Numbered from the stretch's first letter, positions 1-8,919 are shown. The stretch is 64,000 nucleotides of DNA from Microbacterium commune (GCF_014836945.1 NZ_JACSPX010000001.1:1907382-1971381); one strand, 5' to 3'. The notes: generated by a model from the letters alone, not told the origin. A program made the numbers and translations.

Positions 1-54
1 AGCGGCTGCCGCCGGGGGCCTCGACGGTGATGGCGCCTCGGCGATCCTCAGGAA

Positions 55-2025
55 CTACTTGACCTGGCTGGTGATGGTGCTCATCACCATGGTGTCGGCG
101 AGCGTCGTCGTGTCGCCGACCTCGCGGCCCTCGGCGACGTCGCGCAGCAGACGCCGCATGATCTTGCCCGATCGGGTCTTCGGCAGCTCGTTCACGACGT
201 ACACATCGCGCGGACGGGCGATCGGGCCGATCTGCTCGCCGACCCAGCCGCGCAGCAGAGTCGCCAGGCCCTCCGGCGAATGCGCCTCGAGATAGCTCTG
301 CTTGATGATCACGAAGGCGACCACCGCCTGGCCGGTGGTCTCATCCGACGCCCCCACGACGGCGGCCTCGGCGGTGGCCTCATGAGCGACCAGCGACGAC
401 TCGATCTCGGTCGTCGACAGGCGATGACCTGACACGTTCATCACATCGTCGACGCGGCCGAGCAGCCACAGATCGCCGTCCTCGTCCAGACGTGCGCCGT
501 CACCGGCGAAGTAGTACCCCTTGTCCTTGAACTTGTCCCAGTAGGTCTCCTTGAATCGCTCCGGGTCGCCCCAGATGCCGCGCAGCATCGACGGCCATGG
601 CTCGGTGATGACGAGCAGTCCGCCGTTGCCGTTGCCCACCTCGTTGCCGTCGTCGTCGGTGACGTCGATGGAGATGCCGGGGATGGGCACCTGGGCGGAA
701 CCGGGCTTGGCCGCGGTGATGCCGGGAAGAGGGGAGACCATGATCGCACCCGTCTCGGTCTGCCACCACGTGTCGACGATGGGGGTCCTGTCCGCGCCGA
801 TGACCTCGCGGTACCACATCCATGCCTCGGGGTTGATCGGCTCGCCCACCGAGCCGAGCAGGCGCAGGCTCGACAGGTCGAACTTCTGCGGGATCTGACG
901 ACCGAGCTTCATGAACGAGCGGATCGCCGTCGGCGCGGTGTAGAAGATCGTCACGCCGTACTTCTCGATCAGCTCCCACCACCGGCCGGGGTGCGGCGAG
1001 TCCGGCGTGCCCTCGAAGAGAACCTGGGTGGCGCCGTTGGCCAGCGGGCCGTACGCCACGTAGCTGTGCCCGGTGACCCAGCCGATGTCAGCCGTGCACC
1101 AGAAGACGTCGCTCTCAGGGTGCAGGTCGAAGACGTACTTGTGCGTGTAGGCGGCCTGCACCAGATACCCACCGGACGTGTGCAGGATGCCCTTCGGCTT
1201 TCCGGTCGTGCCCGACGTGTACAGGATGAACAGCGGGTTCTCGGCGGGGAAGGCCTGAGCCTCGTGCTCACCGGATGCCTGCGGCACGACATCGTGCCAC
1301 CAGACGTCGCGCTCGTCATCCCAGTCGACCTCGTTGCCCCCGCGCCTGACGACGAGCACGTGCTCGACGGTCTGCTGCTCGCCTTCGCCATTGCGGTCGC
1401 TGAGTGCCTGATCGACGGCGGGCTTGAGGGCCGACACCTTTCCCTTGCGGTAGCCGCCGTCGGCGGTGATCACGAGCTTGGCTCCGGCGTCGTCGATCCG
1501 CGATCGCAGGCTGTCGGCGCTGAAGCCGCCGAACACGACCGAGTGGATGGCGCCGAGGCGAGCCACGGCGAGCATCGAGATGACGGCCTCGGGGATCATC
1601 GGCAGGTAGATGGCGACGCGGTCGCCCTGACCGACGCCGAGGTCCTGCAGCACGTTGGCGGCACGTTTCACCTCATCGGTGAGCTCGGCGTACGTGATGC
1701 GGCGCTCGTCGCCGGGCTCTCCCTCCCAGAGGATGGCCACCCGGTCGCCGTGACCTGCTTCCACGTGCCGGTCGAGGCAGTTGTATGCCACGTTGAGCTC
1801 GCCGTCGTCGAACCACTTCGCGAACGGCGGGTTCGACCAGTCGAGCACGCGCGTGAACGGCTTGTGCCAGTGGACACTCTCCCTGGCCTGCTCGCCCCAG
1901 AAGCCCTCGCGGTCAGCGGCGGCCCGCTCGTAGAGGGCGGGGTCGTCGATTGACTGAGCGACGAACTCCTCTGACGGCGGGAATCTGCGGGCCTCGTCGA
2001 GGAGGTGGTCGATCTGGCTGCTCAT
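55..2025 (-). CDS. acs: Acetyl-coenzyme A synthetase
   Basis: This gene encodes a 656-residue AMP-forming acetyl-CoA synthetase, which activates acetate through acetyl-adenylate to acetyl-CoA in the cytoplasm. The length is typical of the family. The adenylate-forming signature YTSGTTGKPKG lies in the middle of the protein. The C-terminal PKTRSGKIMRR motif carries the lysine that is acetylated by Pat-type enzymes in well-studied homologues, so post-translational control is likely. I chose the ATG at 2025 because AAAGGAG lies just upstream; a more upstream in-frame start would add 14 residues that do not look conserved. The gene is transcribed away from the Tad pilus operon, as acs is near the tad locus in Mycobacterium tuberculosis. 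Confidence 0.95.
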   Translation of the reverse strand: MSSQIDHLLDEARRFPPSEEFVAQSIDDPALYERAAADREGFWGEQARESVHWHKPFTRVLDWSNPPFAKWFDDGELNVAYNCLDRHVEAGHGDRVAILWEGEPGDERRITYAELTDEVKRAANVLQDLGVGQGDRVAIYLPMIPEAVISMLAVARLGAIHSVVFGGFSADSLRSRIDDAGAKLVITADGGYRKGKVSALKPAVDQALSDRNGEGEQQTVEHVLVVRRGGNEVDWDDERDVWWHDVVPQASGEHEAQAFPAENPLFILYTSGTTGKPKGILHTSGGYLVQAAYTHKYVFDLHPESDVFWCTADIGWVTGHSYVAYGPLANGATQVLFEGTPDSPHPGRWWELIEKYGVTIFYTAPTAIRSFMKLGRQIPQKFDLSSLRLLGSVGEPINPEAWMWYREVIGADRTPIVDTWWQTETGAIMVSPLPGITAAKPGSAQVPIPGISIDVTDDDGNEVGNGNGGLLVITEPWPSMLRGIWGDPERFKETYWDKFKDKGYYFAGDGARLDEDGDLWLLGRVDDVMNVSGHRLSTTEIESSLVAHEATAEAAVVGASDETTGQAVVAFVIIKQSYLEAHSPEGLATLLRGWVGEQIGPIARPRDVYVVNELPKTRSGKIMRRLLRDVAEGREVGDTTTLADTMVMSTITSQVK

Positions 2026-2138
2026 GCACTCGCTCCTTTGCGCGGTCGGGTGATCGTGCCGAGACACGACCGTGACACGGCGAATCTAGTCCCGGCGCAG
2101 GGCGCGGCCTACTGTCGAAAGTCGGTAGTGGCGGGGGT

Positions 2139-2168
2139 TTGCCGCATCTCGCGAGCGGTGCGTACACT
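2139..2168 (+). promoter_or_regulatory. Promoter of the 6C RNA candidate
   Basis: TTGCCG (2139-2144) and TACACT (2163-2168) are separated by 18 nt and fit an actinobacterial housekeeping promoter. Transcription would begin near 2175, just ahead of the hairpin-rich, C-loop region. No coding sequence starts within the next 200 nt, which fits a promoter for a non-coding RNA. Confidence 0.5.
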
Positions 2169-2172
2169 GACC

Positions 2173-2272
2173 TCAGCCGATTCGTATACGGCTTCAGCGC
2201 GCCCGGGTGCCCCCCTCATCTCCGGGCCGCGCGTGGGCGGCACCTCATTCCCCCCGTGAGGTGCCGCCCGTC
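2173..2272 (+). ncRNA. 6C-type small RNA candidate
   Basis: The 379-bp gap between acs and the pilus operon holds no convincing gene. It does hold two strong stem-loops whose loops each contain exactly six consecutive cytosines, at 2210-2215 and 2250-2255. The first stem is GCGCGCCCGG against CCGGGCCGCGC with one bulge. The second is a perfect 13-bp stem, 2235-2247 with 2257-2269. Paired C6 loops define the actinobacterial 6C RNA family. In M. tuberculosis this RNA (B11) lies beside the tad-like locus Rv3654c-Rv3660c, the same neighbourhood as here. The ends are estimated: the start from the promoter spacing and the end from the last stem, which may also act as the terminator. Confidence 0.75.
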
Positions 2273-2404
2273 CGTCTGCGGACGCTCTGCCGCGCAGTCG
2301 TCTGCAGGGCCGGTCCGTCTGCACAGGGCAGGCCACGACGCAGTTGTGCACATCACGTGGGAATCCGGCCGCGCCGGACGCGGACGCCCGCCTAACGTCG
2401 TCGC

Positions 2405-3400
2405 ATGCCCGAACCGTTCGTCTTCCGAGCCCGACAGCCCGACGCGCACGCCGAGCACGCCGTCGTCGACGTGGATCCTGCCCTGGGTGCGCTCGCCGAG
2501 CATGTGCGCGACGCCGCCGTGACGGACATCTTCGTCAACGGCGCGGACGGTCTCTACGTCGATCGAGGCCGCGGTGCCGAGCGAGTGCCGACGTGGCGCG
2601 CGTCGGAGCGCGAGGTGCGCGACCTCGCGGTCGCCCTCGTCGCCGCCGGTGGGCGCCACCTCGACGATCAGTCGCCCTGCGTCGACGTGCGGCTCCCCTC
2701 CGGCATCCGCGTGCATGCCGTCCTCGCTCCGGTCTCGGTCACCGGCACGGCGCTGTCGGTGCGCATCCCCCGCGTGCTCGGCGCCGACCTCGCCGCGCTC
2801 GCCGCCTCCGGAACATTCGGCGACGTGCAGCGCGTCTGGCTGGCGCGGCTGGTGCGCGAGCGGGCCAATGTGCTGATCACCGGCGGAACCGGCACGGGCA
2901 AGACCACGCTGCTCGCCGCACTGCTGTCCGAGGTGGGCGAGGGGGAGCGGATCGTCACCATCGAGGACGTCGCGGAGCTGCGCCCCCGGCATCCGCATCA
3001 CATCTCGCTCGAAGCGCGCCAGGCGAACCTCGAAGGCGCCGGCCGCATCACGCTCGCGATGCTCGTTCGTGAGTCGCTGCGCATGCGGCCCGACCGGCTC
3101 GTCGTCGGGGAGTGTCGTGGCGAGGAGGTGCGCGAGCTGCTGACCGCGCTGAACACCGGCCACGACGGCGGCGCGGGAACGCTGCACGCCTCAGGGCTGG
3201 CCGACGTGCCGGCACGCATGGAGGCACTCGGCGCCCTCGCCGGGATGGACGCCACGGCCCTGGCTCGACAGGTGGTCAGCGCATTCACGGTGGTGCTGCA
3301 TCTGGAGCGCGGCACGGACGGGCGGCGGCGCATCGCGCACGCCGGCAGATTCGCGCTGCGCGGCGATCGCCTGGCGATGGAGGAGGTGCAGCCGTGGTGA
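2405..3400 (+). CDS. TadA/CpaF-family pilus assembly ATPase
   Basis: The product is a 331-residue secretion ATPase of the TadA/CpaF/VirB11 type, expected to power assembly of a Flp-like pilus from the cytoplasmic face of the membrane. The Walker A motif GGTGTGKTT lies near residue 160, followed by the acidic Walker B-like TIEDVAEL segment and the RPDRLVVGE block typical of these ATPases. It is shorter than proteobacterial TadA because the N-terminal domain is reduced, as in mycobacterial Rv3659c. The ATG lies 6 nt after TAACGT (2393-2398) with no ribosome-binding site, so the mRNA is probably leaderless. It heads an operon with the membrane platform, pilin and TadE-like genes; the TadZ/CpaE-like gene that usually precedes it is absent. 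Confidence 0.88.
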   Translation: MPEPFVFRARQPDAHAEHAVVDVDPALGALAEHVRDAAVTDIFVNGADGLYVDRGRGAERVPTWRASEREVRDLAVALVAAGGRHLDDQSPCVDVRLPSGIRVHAVLAPVSVTGTALSVRIPRVLGADLAALAASGTFGDVQRVWLARLVRERANVLITGGTGTGKTTLLAALLSEVGEGERIVTIEDVAELRPRHPHHISLEARQANLEGAGRITLAMLVRESLRMRPDRLVVGECRGEEVRELLTALNTGHDGGAGTLHASGLADVPARMEALGALAGMDATALARQVVSAFTVVLHLERGTDGRRRIAHAGRFALRGDRLAMEEVQPW

Positions 3401-4293
3401 GGTGGGGGCGTCAGCGCCTGCACCAGAACGACCCGCAGCGGGCCGCTGCCGCGGTGCGCACGCTGGCCGTGCTGCTGCAGGCGGGAACCCGCCCGCACAC
3501 CGCGTGGCGCCATCTCGCAGACACCGGCGACGCCGTCGCGGGTCGGATCGTCGCGCGGGTGGACGCCGGGGCCGAGCTCGTCGGCGCGATCGACGCGGAG
3601 AACGGGGTGTGGTCGGACGTCGCCGCCGCCTGGGAGATCGCGACCACCGTCGGTGCTCCGCTGGCCGACGTGCTGCGGGCGCTGTCGGAGTCTCTGCAGG
3701 ATGCCGCCTCCGCCGCCGACGACGTGCGGGTCGCGCTTGCCGAGCCGACCGGGACCGCGCGACTGCTGCTCTGGCTGCCGTTCGCCGGACTGCTGCTGGG
3801 GTTCGCGCTCGGCTTCGACACGGTCGGCGTGCTGGTGAGCAACCCGTTCGGCATTGCCTGCGTCGTGCTCGGCACCGCTCTGGTTCTCGTTGCGCGCTGG
3901 TGGACCGGACGCATGGTCCGGGCCGCGCAGCCCGAGAGCGGCACCCCGGGCATGCACGCCGAACTGGTCGCGGTGGCGCTCGCCGGCGGCGTCGGCATCC
4001 CGCGGGCGCTGCGGCTCGTCGAGCACAGCCCGGCCGCGCTGTCGGACGATCGCAGCACCACGGACGCGGTGCTCGAGCTGTCGCGCTCCGCCGGAGTTCC
4101 GGCCGGCGAGCTGCTGCGCGCGAGCGCCGCGCAGCAGCGCCACGAGTCGCGTGTACGAGGGCGCGTGCGCGCGGCCAGGCTCTCTTCGCAGCTGCTGCTG
4201 CCCCTGGGTGCATGCACGCTGCCCGCATTCCTCCTGCTCGGGGTCGCGCCGCTCATGCTCAGCGTGCTCGCCTCCACGCCCCTGCACATCTGA
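3397..4293 (+). CDS. Tad pilus membrane platform protein with two T2SSF halves (TadB/TadC-like)
   Basis: This is a predicted inner-membrane platform protein of 298 residues that would work with the preceding ATPase in pilus biogenesis. It has a cytoplasmic helical T2SSF-like region (about residues 10-95), two adjacent membrane segments (about 120-170), a second T2SSF-like region (about 185-265) and a C-terminal membrane helix. The layout resembles TadB and TadC merged into one polypeptide; mycobacteria have two separate genes here (Rv3658c, Rv3657c). The GTG at 3397 overlaps the ATPase stop codon (GTGA), and a second in-frame GTG at 3394 is equally possible. Translational coupling is likely. 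Confidence 0.75.
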   Translation: MRWGRQRLHQNDPQRAAAAVRTLAVLLQAGTRPHTAWRHLADTGDAVAGRIVARVDAGAELVGAIDAENGVWSDVAAAWEIATTVGAPLADVLRALSESLQDAASAADDVRVALAEPTGTARLLLWLPFAGLLLGFALGFDTVGVLVSNPFGIACVVLGTALVLVARWWTGRMVRAAQPESGTPGMHAELVAVALAGGVGIPRALRLVEHSPAALSDDRSTTDAVLELSRSAGVPAGELLRASAAQQRHESRVRGRVRAARLSSQLLLPLGACTLPAFLLLGVAPLMLSVLASTPLHI

Positions 4294-4338
4294 CACGTCG
4301 AGGGCGAGAGTCGCCCCGCACAAGAGAGAAGGAACACC

Positions 4339-4551
4339 ATGACCGCACCCTGCACCGACCCGCTGCCCCCGCTCACCAGAAGCCGAGCGGCCGAGCTGTT
4401 CACCGACGAGACAGGAGCCGCCACCGCCGAATACGCGATCACGACGATGGCCGCCGTGGCCTTCGCCGGTCTGCTCGTGGTGATCATGCGCTCCGACGAG
4501 GTGAGGGGCATCCTCACCGACCTCGTCCGACGGGCGCTCACGGTCGCCTGA
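4339..4551 (+). CDS. Flp-like pilin, DUF4244 family
   Basis: The product is a 70-residue pilin-like protein. After a charged N-terminus it has a class III prepilin-type junction, TG followed by AATAEYAI, with the conserved glutamate at position +5 after the predicted cleavage site, then one hydrophobic helix. It is the likely major structural subunit of the fibre built by the surrounding Tad-type proteins. GAGAGAAGGAA precedes the ATG at good spacing. The stop codon overlaps the ATG of the next gene by one base. No prepilin peptidase gene is present in the window, so processing must be supplied from elsewhere. Confidence 0.85.
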   Translation: MTAPCTDPLPPLTRSRAAELFTDETGAATAEYAITTMAAVAFAGLLVVIMRSDEVRGILTDLVRRALTVA

Positions 4552-4904
4552 TGCCACGCTCTTCTCGCGAGCTCGGCGGCGCCCGCGGGTCGGTCGCCGC
4601 CGAGCGCGCGGTCGCGCTGCCGGCGGCGCTCATCGCCATCGCGTTCGGTGTCGGGGCGCTCGCCGCCGCCGCGACGCAGGTCTCGCTGCAGGATGCCGCA
4701 GCGGACGCTGCCCGTCTGCTGGGGCGGGGCGAGACGTCTGCTCGAGCAGCCGCGGTGATCCGGGATGCCGTGGACGGCGCGTCATCGGCATCCCGGTCGG
4801 CGGGTGACCTCGTCTGCGTGACGGCATCCCTCGACATGCGCATCGGTCGGCTGATCTCGGTGCCGCTGAGCGCATCGAGCTGTGCCCTGGCCGGTGGGCT
4901 GTGA
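4551..4904 (+). CDS. TadE-like minor pilin
   Basis: This 117-residue protein has a pilin-like N-terminus: a glycine followed by SVAAERAVALPAALIAI places a glutamate at +5 of a prepilin-type site, followed by one hydrophobic helix and an extracellular alpha/beta region with two cysteines (near residues 85 and 111). That matches actinobacterial TadE-like proteins such as Rv3655c. Its ATG shares a base with the TGA of the pilin gene (TGATG junction), so it is translationally coupled. Its 3' end overlaps the next TadE-like gene. A minor pseudopilin or pilus-anchoring role is inferred from family and context. Confidence 0.72.
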   Translation: MPRSSRELGGARGSVAAERAVALPAALIAIAFGVGALAAAATQVSLQDAAADAARLLGRGETSARAAAVIRDAVDGASSASRSAGDLVCVTASLDMRIGRLISVPLSASSCALAGGL

Positions 4905-5274
4905 CCTCCGCGCAGCCCTCCGCCCCGGGGCGGGAACGGTGTGCGGCATGAGCGGGACCGCGCTCGCCGCCGGCGTGGTCACGGTCGCGGCCGCCCTATC
5001 GCTCGGACTGGCTGCGGTGGGCGGCGCCGCCGTCACCGCGCAGCGCACGGCCGGAGCGGCCGACGCCGCAGCGCTCGCCGCAGCCGACGTCGTCTCCGGG
5101 GCCGTCATCACCGGGGAGGACGCCTGTGCTCTCGCGGCGCGGGTTGCGGAAGCATCCGGATCGCGACTCGTCTCGTGCGCGGTCGACGCCCTCACGGCGA
5201 CGGTGGAGGTCAGTTCCGCGTACTCTGGACTGGTCGCCGTCGCCCGCGCCCGAGCGGGGCCGCCGAAAAGCTGA
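4882..5274 (+). CDS. TadE-like protein of the Rv3654c type
   Basis: The product is about 130 residues, or 126 if the GTG at 4894 is used. It contains a GAGTVCGMSGTALAAG segment leading into one long hydrophobic helix rich in Ala, Gly and Val. An AADAAALAAAD block follows, as in the actinobacterial Rv3654c family found at the end of tad loci. It overlaps the 3' end of the preceding gene by about 20 nt, which suggests coupling. It is the last gene of the pilus operon. The start is uncertain because only GTG codons are available. The function is inferred from position and family: a minor pilin or assembly factor. Confidence 0.68.
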   Translation: MPWPVGCDLRAALRPGAGTVCGMSGTALAAGVVTVAAALSLGLAAVGGAAVTAQRTAGAADAAALAAADVVSGAVITGEDACALAARVAEASGSRLVSCAVDALTATVEVSSAYSGLVAVARARAGPPKS

Positions 5275-5383
5275 ACGTGCGACGCCCCTCGCACCGCCCG
5301 CGCGTCAGCCCACTCGTCTGACGAGCTCTCGGCTCACGCCGGGATCGCGGTGTGTATGGTGTGCTTCGAAGAAAGGACGCCCC

Positions 5384-8245
5384 TTGGCACAAGGCAAGAA
5401 GCTCGTCATCGTCGAGTCCCCGACGAAGATGAGGTCGATCCAGGGATACCTCGGCGACGACTACGAAGTGCTCAGCTCTGTGGGCCACATCCGCGACCTC
5501 GCCGACAAGAAGGACATCCCCGCCGAGGACAAGAAGGCGTACGGCAAGTACTCGATCGACGTCGAGAACGGCTTCGACCCCTACTACGTGGTGTCCGATC
5601 GGAAGACGAAGACGGTCGCCGAGCTGCGTCGCGCGCTGAAGAGCGCCGACGAGGTGCTGCTCGCCACGGATGAGGACCGCGAAGGCGAGGCCATCGCCTG
5701 GCATCTGCTCGAGACGCTCAAGCCGAAGGTGCCGGTCAAGCGCATGGTCTTCCACGAGATCACCAAGGACGCCATCCAGGCCGCCGTGGGCAACACGCGC
5801 GAGCTCGACCTGGCCCTCGTCGACGCACAGGAGACCCGTCGCATCCTTGACCGCCTGTACGGGTGGGACGTCTCGCCGGTGCTCTGGTACAAGGTCAAGT
5901 CGGGTCTCTCTGCCGGGCGGGTGCAATCGGCCGCCACGCGCATGGTCGTCGAGCGCGAGCGCGAGCGGATGGCTTTCGTCTCGGCCGAGTACTGGGACGT
6001 CGAGGCGCAGGCGTCGTCGACCGGCGCCGCGTTCGGCGTGCGTCTCGTGCGCGTCGACGGCGGGCAGCTGGCCCGCGGAACCGACTTCGACGACACCGGA
6101 AAGCTCAAGAAGGCCGTCGTCGTGCTCTCCGAGGCCGACGCCGAGGCGCTCGCCGCCGCCGTCGACGCCGCGGGCACCGCGACCGTCGCCAAGGTCGAGG
6201 CGAAACCCGGCACCCGCAGCCCCTACGCGCCCTTCACCACGTCCACGCTTCAGCAGGAGGCCGGACGAAAGCTCTCGATGAGTGCCAAGCAGGCGATGAG
6301 CGTCGCCCAGCGACTCTACGAGAAGGGGTACATCACCTATATGCGCACCGACTCGGTCGCGCTGAGCACGCAGGCGATCCAGGCCGCGCGCAGCCAGGCG
6401 GTCGCGCTGTACGGCGACTCGGCGGTGCCGCTGAAGCCTCGCGTGTACAAGTCGAAGAGCAAGAACGCCCAGGAGGCGCACGAGGCGATCCGTCCGTCGG
6501 GTGAGACGTTTCGCACCCCGGCGTCGGTGTCCTCGGGGCTCGACCGCGAAGAGCAGCGCCTGTACGACCTGATCTGGAAGCGCACCGTCGCCAGCCAGAT
6601 GTCGGATGCCAAGTACGAGACGACCACGATCACCCTCGAGACCGAGGCTGCCGGCAAGCGGGTCGAGTTCACCGCATCCGGAACGGTCTACACGTTCAAG
6701 GGCTTCCTCGAGGCGTACGAAGAGGGCCGCGACGAGAAGCGCAACGCGCAGGACTCGTCAGCCGACCAGTCGCTGCCGGCGGTCGCCGTCGGCGACGAAC
6801 TGGCCATCGGCGAATCCGTCGCGAAGGGCCACCGCACCACACCGAAGCCGCGCTACACCGAGGCGTCGCTCGTGAAGGCCCTCGAAGAGCACGGCATCGG
6901 CCGGCCCTCGACCTTCGCCAGCATCATCGGCACCGTCATCGATCGCGGATATGCGACCAAGCGCGGCCAGGCGCTCGTGCCCACGTGGCTGGCGTTCAGC
7001 GTGGTCCGGCTGCTGGAGCAGCACTTCGCCGACCTCATCGACTACGACTTCACCGCGGCCCTCGAAGACGACCTCGACGCCATCGCCCGCGGCGAGCAGA
7101 ACCGCGTCGAATGGCTGAAGTCCTTCTACTACGGCTCCGAGAATCAGGTGGGCCTGCGACAGGTCGTCGACAACCTCGGCGAGATCGACGCGCGAGCGCT
7201 GAACTCGACGCGGATCACCGATGATGCGACCCTGCGGTTCGGCAAATACGGTCCCTACCTCGAGGTCGTGGACCCGGCGAACCCCGAGGCCAAGCCGCGC
7301 ATCGTCAACGTGCCCGAGGACCTGGCGCCCGACGAGCTCACCGCCGACAAGGCGCGCGAGCTGATCGACGCACCCGTGGCCGGCGACCGCGTGCTCGGCG
7401 AGAACCCCGAGAACGGCAAGATCATCGTCGTCAAGGACGGCCGCTTCGGTCCGTACGTGCAGGAGAACGATCCGGTCTCCGACGACGACTCCGTCGACGA
7501 GGCGACCGGCGAGGTCGTCGACAAGCCGAAGAAGAAGACCAAGAAGGACGCAGCTCCGAAGCCGCGCACCGCGTCGCTGTTCCGGTCGATGTCGGTCGAC
7601 ACGATCGACCTCGACACCGCGCTGCAGCTGCTCAGCCTGCCCCGTGTGGTCGGTGCCGACCCTGCCACCGGTGAGGAGATCACCGCGCAGAACGGTCGAT
7701 TCGGGCCCTACCTGAAGAAGGGGACGGACTCGCGCTCGCTGGAGAGCGAGTCGCAGATCTTCGACGTCACGCTCGAGCAGGCGCTCGAGCTGTACGCGCA
7801 GCCGAAGTACGGCGGGCGCAAGGCATCCAGCGCGCTGAAGGAGTTCGAGGCCGATCCGGTCAGCGGCAAGCCGATCCGCATCCGTGACGGCCGCTTCGGC
7901 GCCTACGTCACCGACGGCGAGACCAACGTCACGATCCCGCGGGGTCAGACGCCCGATGACGTGACGTTCGAGATCGCGGTGCAGATGCTCGCCGACAAGC
8001 GCGCGAAGGGACCTGCGGCCAAGCGGGGCGCCAAGAAGGCACCTGCCAAGAAGGCACCTGCCAAGAAGGCACCCGCCAAGAAGTCGGCCGCGAAGAAGCC
8101 GGCGGCCGACAAGGCACCCGCGACGTCGGATGCCGAGAAGGCGGCTGCGCGTTCCGAGGCCGCGAAGAAGGCCGCGGCCACGCGCAAGGCGAACGCGATC
8201 GCGAAGGCGGATGCGGCGCGCGCAGCGGCCCGGGCAGGCTCGTGA
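5384..8245 (+). CDS. topA: DNA topoisomerase I
   Basis: This encodes a 953-residue type IA topoisomerase that relaxes negative supercoils. The TTG at 5384 is the start: it is preceded by GAAAGGACG and gives the canonical KKLVIVESPTKM N-terminus with the Toprim domain. The active-site tyrosine is Tyr319 in GYITYMRTDS. The C-terminal part holds several topoisomerase C-terminal repeats with RFGPY-type motifs, as in mycobacteria, instead of four-cysteine zinc ribbons. It ends in a roughly 90-residue Lys/Ala-rich histone-like tail built partly from a 15-bp DNA repeat. The stop overlaps the GTG of tmk, so topA, tmk and possibly holB are co-transcribed. Confidence 0.96.
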   Translation: MAQGKKLVIVESPTKMRSIQGYLGDDYEVLSSVGHIRDLADKKDIPAEDKKAYGKYSIDVENGFDPYYVVSDRKTKTVAELRRALKSADEVLLATDEDREGEAIAWHLLETLKPKVPVKRMVFHEITKDAIQAAVGNTRELDLALVDAQETRRILDRLYGWDVSPVLWYKVKSGLSAGRVQSAATRMVVERERERMAFVSAEYWDVEAQASSTGAAFGVRLVRVDGGQLARGTDFDDTGKLKKAVVVLSEADAEALAAAVDAAGTATVAKVEAKPGTRSPYAPFTTSTLQQEAGRKLSMSAKQAMSVAQRLYEKGYITYMRTDSVALSTQAIQAARSQAVALYGDSAVPLKPRVYKSKSKNAQEAHEAIRPSGETFRTPASVSSGLDREEQRLYDLIWKRTVASQMSDAKYETTTITLETEAAGKRVEFTASGTVYTFKGFLEAYEEGRDEKRNAQDSSADQSLPAVAVGDELAIGESVAKGHRTTPKPRYTEASLVKALEEHGIGRPSTFASIIGTVIDRGYATKRGQALVPTWLAFSVVRLLEQHFADLIDYDFTAALEDDLDAIARGEQNRVEWLKSFYYGSENQVGLRQVVDNLGEIDARALNSTRITDDATLRFGKYGPYLEVVDPANPEAKPRIVNVPEDLAPDELTADKARELIDAPVAGDRVLGENPENGKIIVVKDGRFGPYVQENDPVSDDDSVDEATGEVVDKPKKKTKKDAAPKPRTASLFRSMSVDTIDLDTALQLLSLPRVVGADPATGEEITAQNGRFGPYLKKGTDSRSLESESQIFDVTLEQALELYAQPKYGGRKASSALKEFEADPVSGKPIRIRDGRFGAYVTDGETNVTIPRGQTPDDVTFEIAVQMLADKRAKGPAAKRGAKKAPAKKAPAKKAPAKKSAAKKPAADKAPATSDAEKAAARSEAAKKAAATRKANAIAKADAARAAARAGS
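8030..8089 (+). repeat. 15-bp tandem repeat encoding the KKAPA tail of topA
   Basis: Four consecutive 15-bp units of the form gccaagaaggcacct (the third with one change, the fourth diverged) encode AKKAP repeats in the basic C-terminal tail of topoisomerase I. Such in-frame repeats can change copy number by slippage without disrupting the protein. Confidence 0.85.
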
Positions 8246-8871
8246 CCTCGGAACGGCCGGGACTGTGGATCACGCTGGAGGGCGGCGACGGCTCGGGCAA
8301 GACCACCCAGGCGGGCCTGCTCGCTGAGTGGATGCAGCAGCGCGGCCGCACCGTGCTGCGCACGCGCGAGCCCGGTGGCTCCGAGGTCGGCGTCCTGATC
8401 CGCGACATCGTGCTGCACCACCGCGGCGACATCGCGCCCCGGGCAGAGGCTCTGCTGTACGCCGCCGACCGCGCGCACCATGTCGCGACGGTCGTGCGAC
8501 CTGCGCTGGCGCGCGGAGAGATCGTCATCCAGGATCGCTATCTCGACTCGTCCGTCGCCTATCAGGGTGCCGGACGTGTGCTCGACGCGATCGAGGTGCG
8601 CGACCTCTCGCTGTGGGCGACCGAAGGCGCGCTGCCGGATCTGACGGTGCTTCTCGACCTCGATCCGTCGACGGCGCGGCGCCGGCTGGACGCCGAGGAC
8701 AAGCCGTTCGACCGCCTCGAGGCGGAGAGGGAGGACTTCCACGCCCGCGTGCGATCGGCCTATCTCGCGCTCGCCGCAGCCGAGCCGCAGCGGTTCCTGG
8801 TCGTCGACGCCTCGCTCGACCCCGACGACATCGCCGTGCTGATCCGGGCGCGCATGTCGGTGATCGTCTGA
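8242..8871 (+). CDS. tmk: Thymidylate kinase
   Basis: The product is a 209-residue dTMP kinase that converts dTMP to dTDP with ATP, an essential step of dTTP supply. The P-loop EGGDGSGKTT is at about residues 12-21, followed by REPGG, which binds the dTMP phosphate. The DRYLDSSVAYQG segment is the DR(Y/H) motif with the catalytic aspartate region. The GTG start overlaps the topA stop (GTGA), so the two are translationally coupled. The delta-prime polymerase gene follows after 48 nt, with its own apparent leaderless promoter; tmk-holB adjacency is widespread in bacteria. Confidence 0.95.
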   Translation: MTSERPGLWITLEGGDGSGKTTQAGLLAEWMQQRGRTVLRTREPGGSEVGVLIRDIVLHHRGDIAPRAEALLYAADRAHHVATVVRPALARGEIVIQDRYLDSSVAYQGAGRVLDAIEVRDLSLWATEGALPDLTVLLDLDPSTARRRLDAEDKPFDRLEAEREDFHARVRSAYLALAAAEPQRFLVVDASLDPDDIAVLIRARMSVIV

Positions 8872-8919
8872 GCACGCAGGGCATCGGCCGATGTCGGCCC
8901 CGCGGATAGGCTGGAGAGC

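Noticed and set aside
2270..2283. Hairpin GTCCG-TCTG-CGGAC directly after the 6C candidate.
   Set aside because: The stem is only 5 bp and could be the tail of the RNA or chance; not reported separately.
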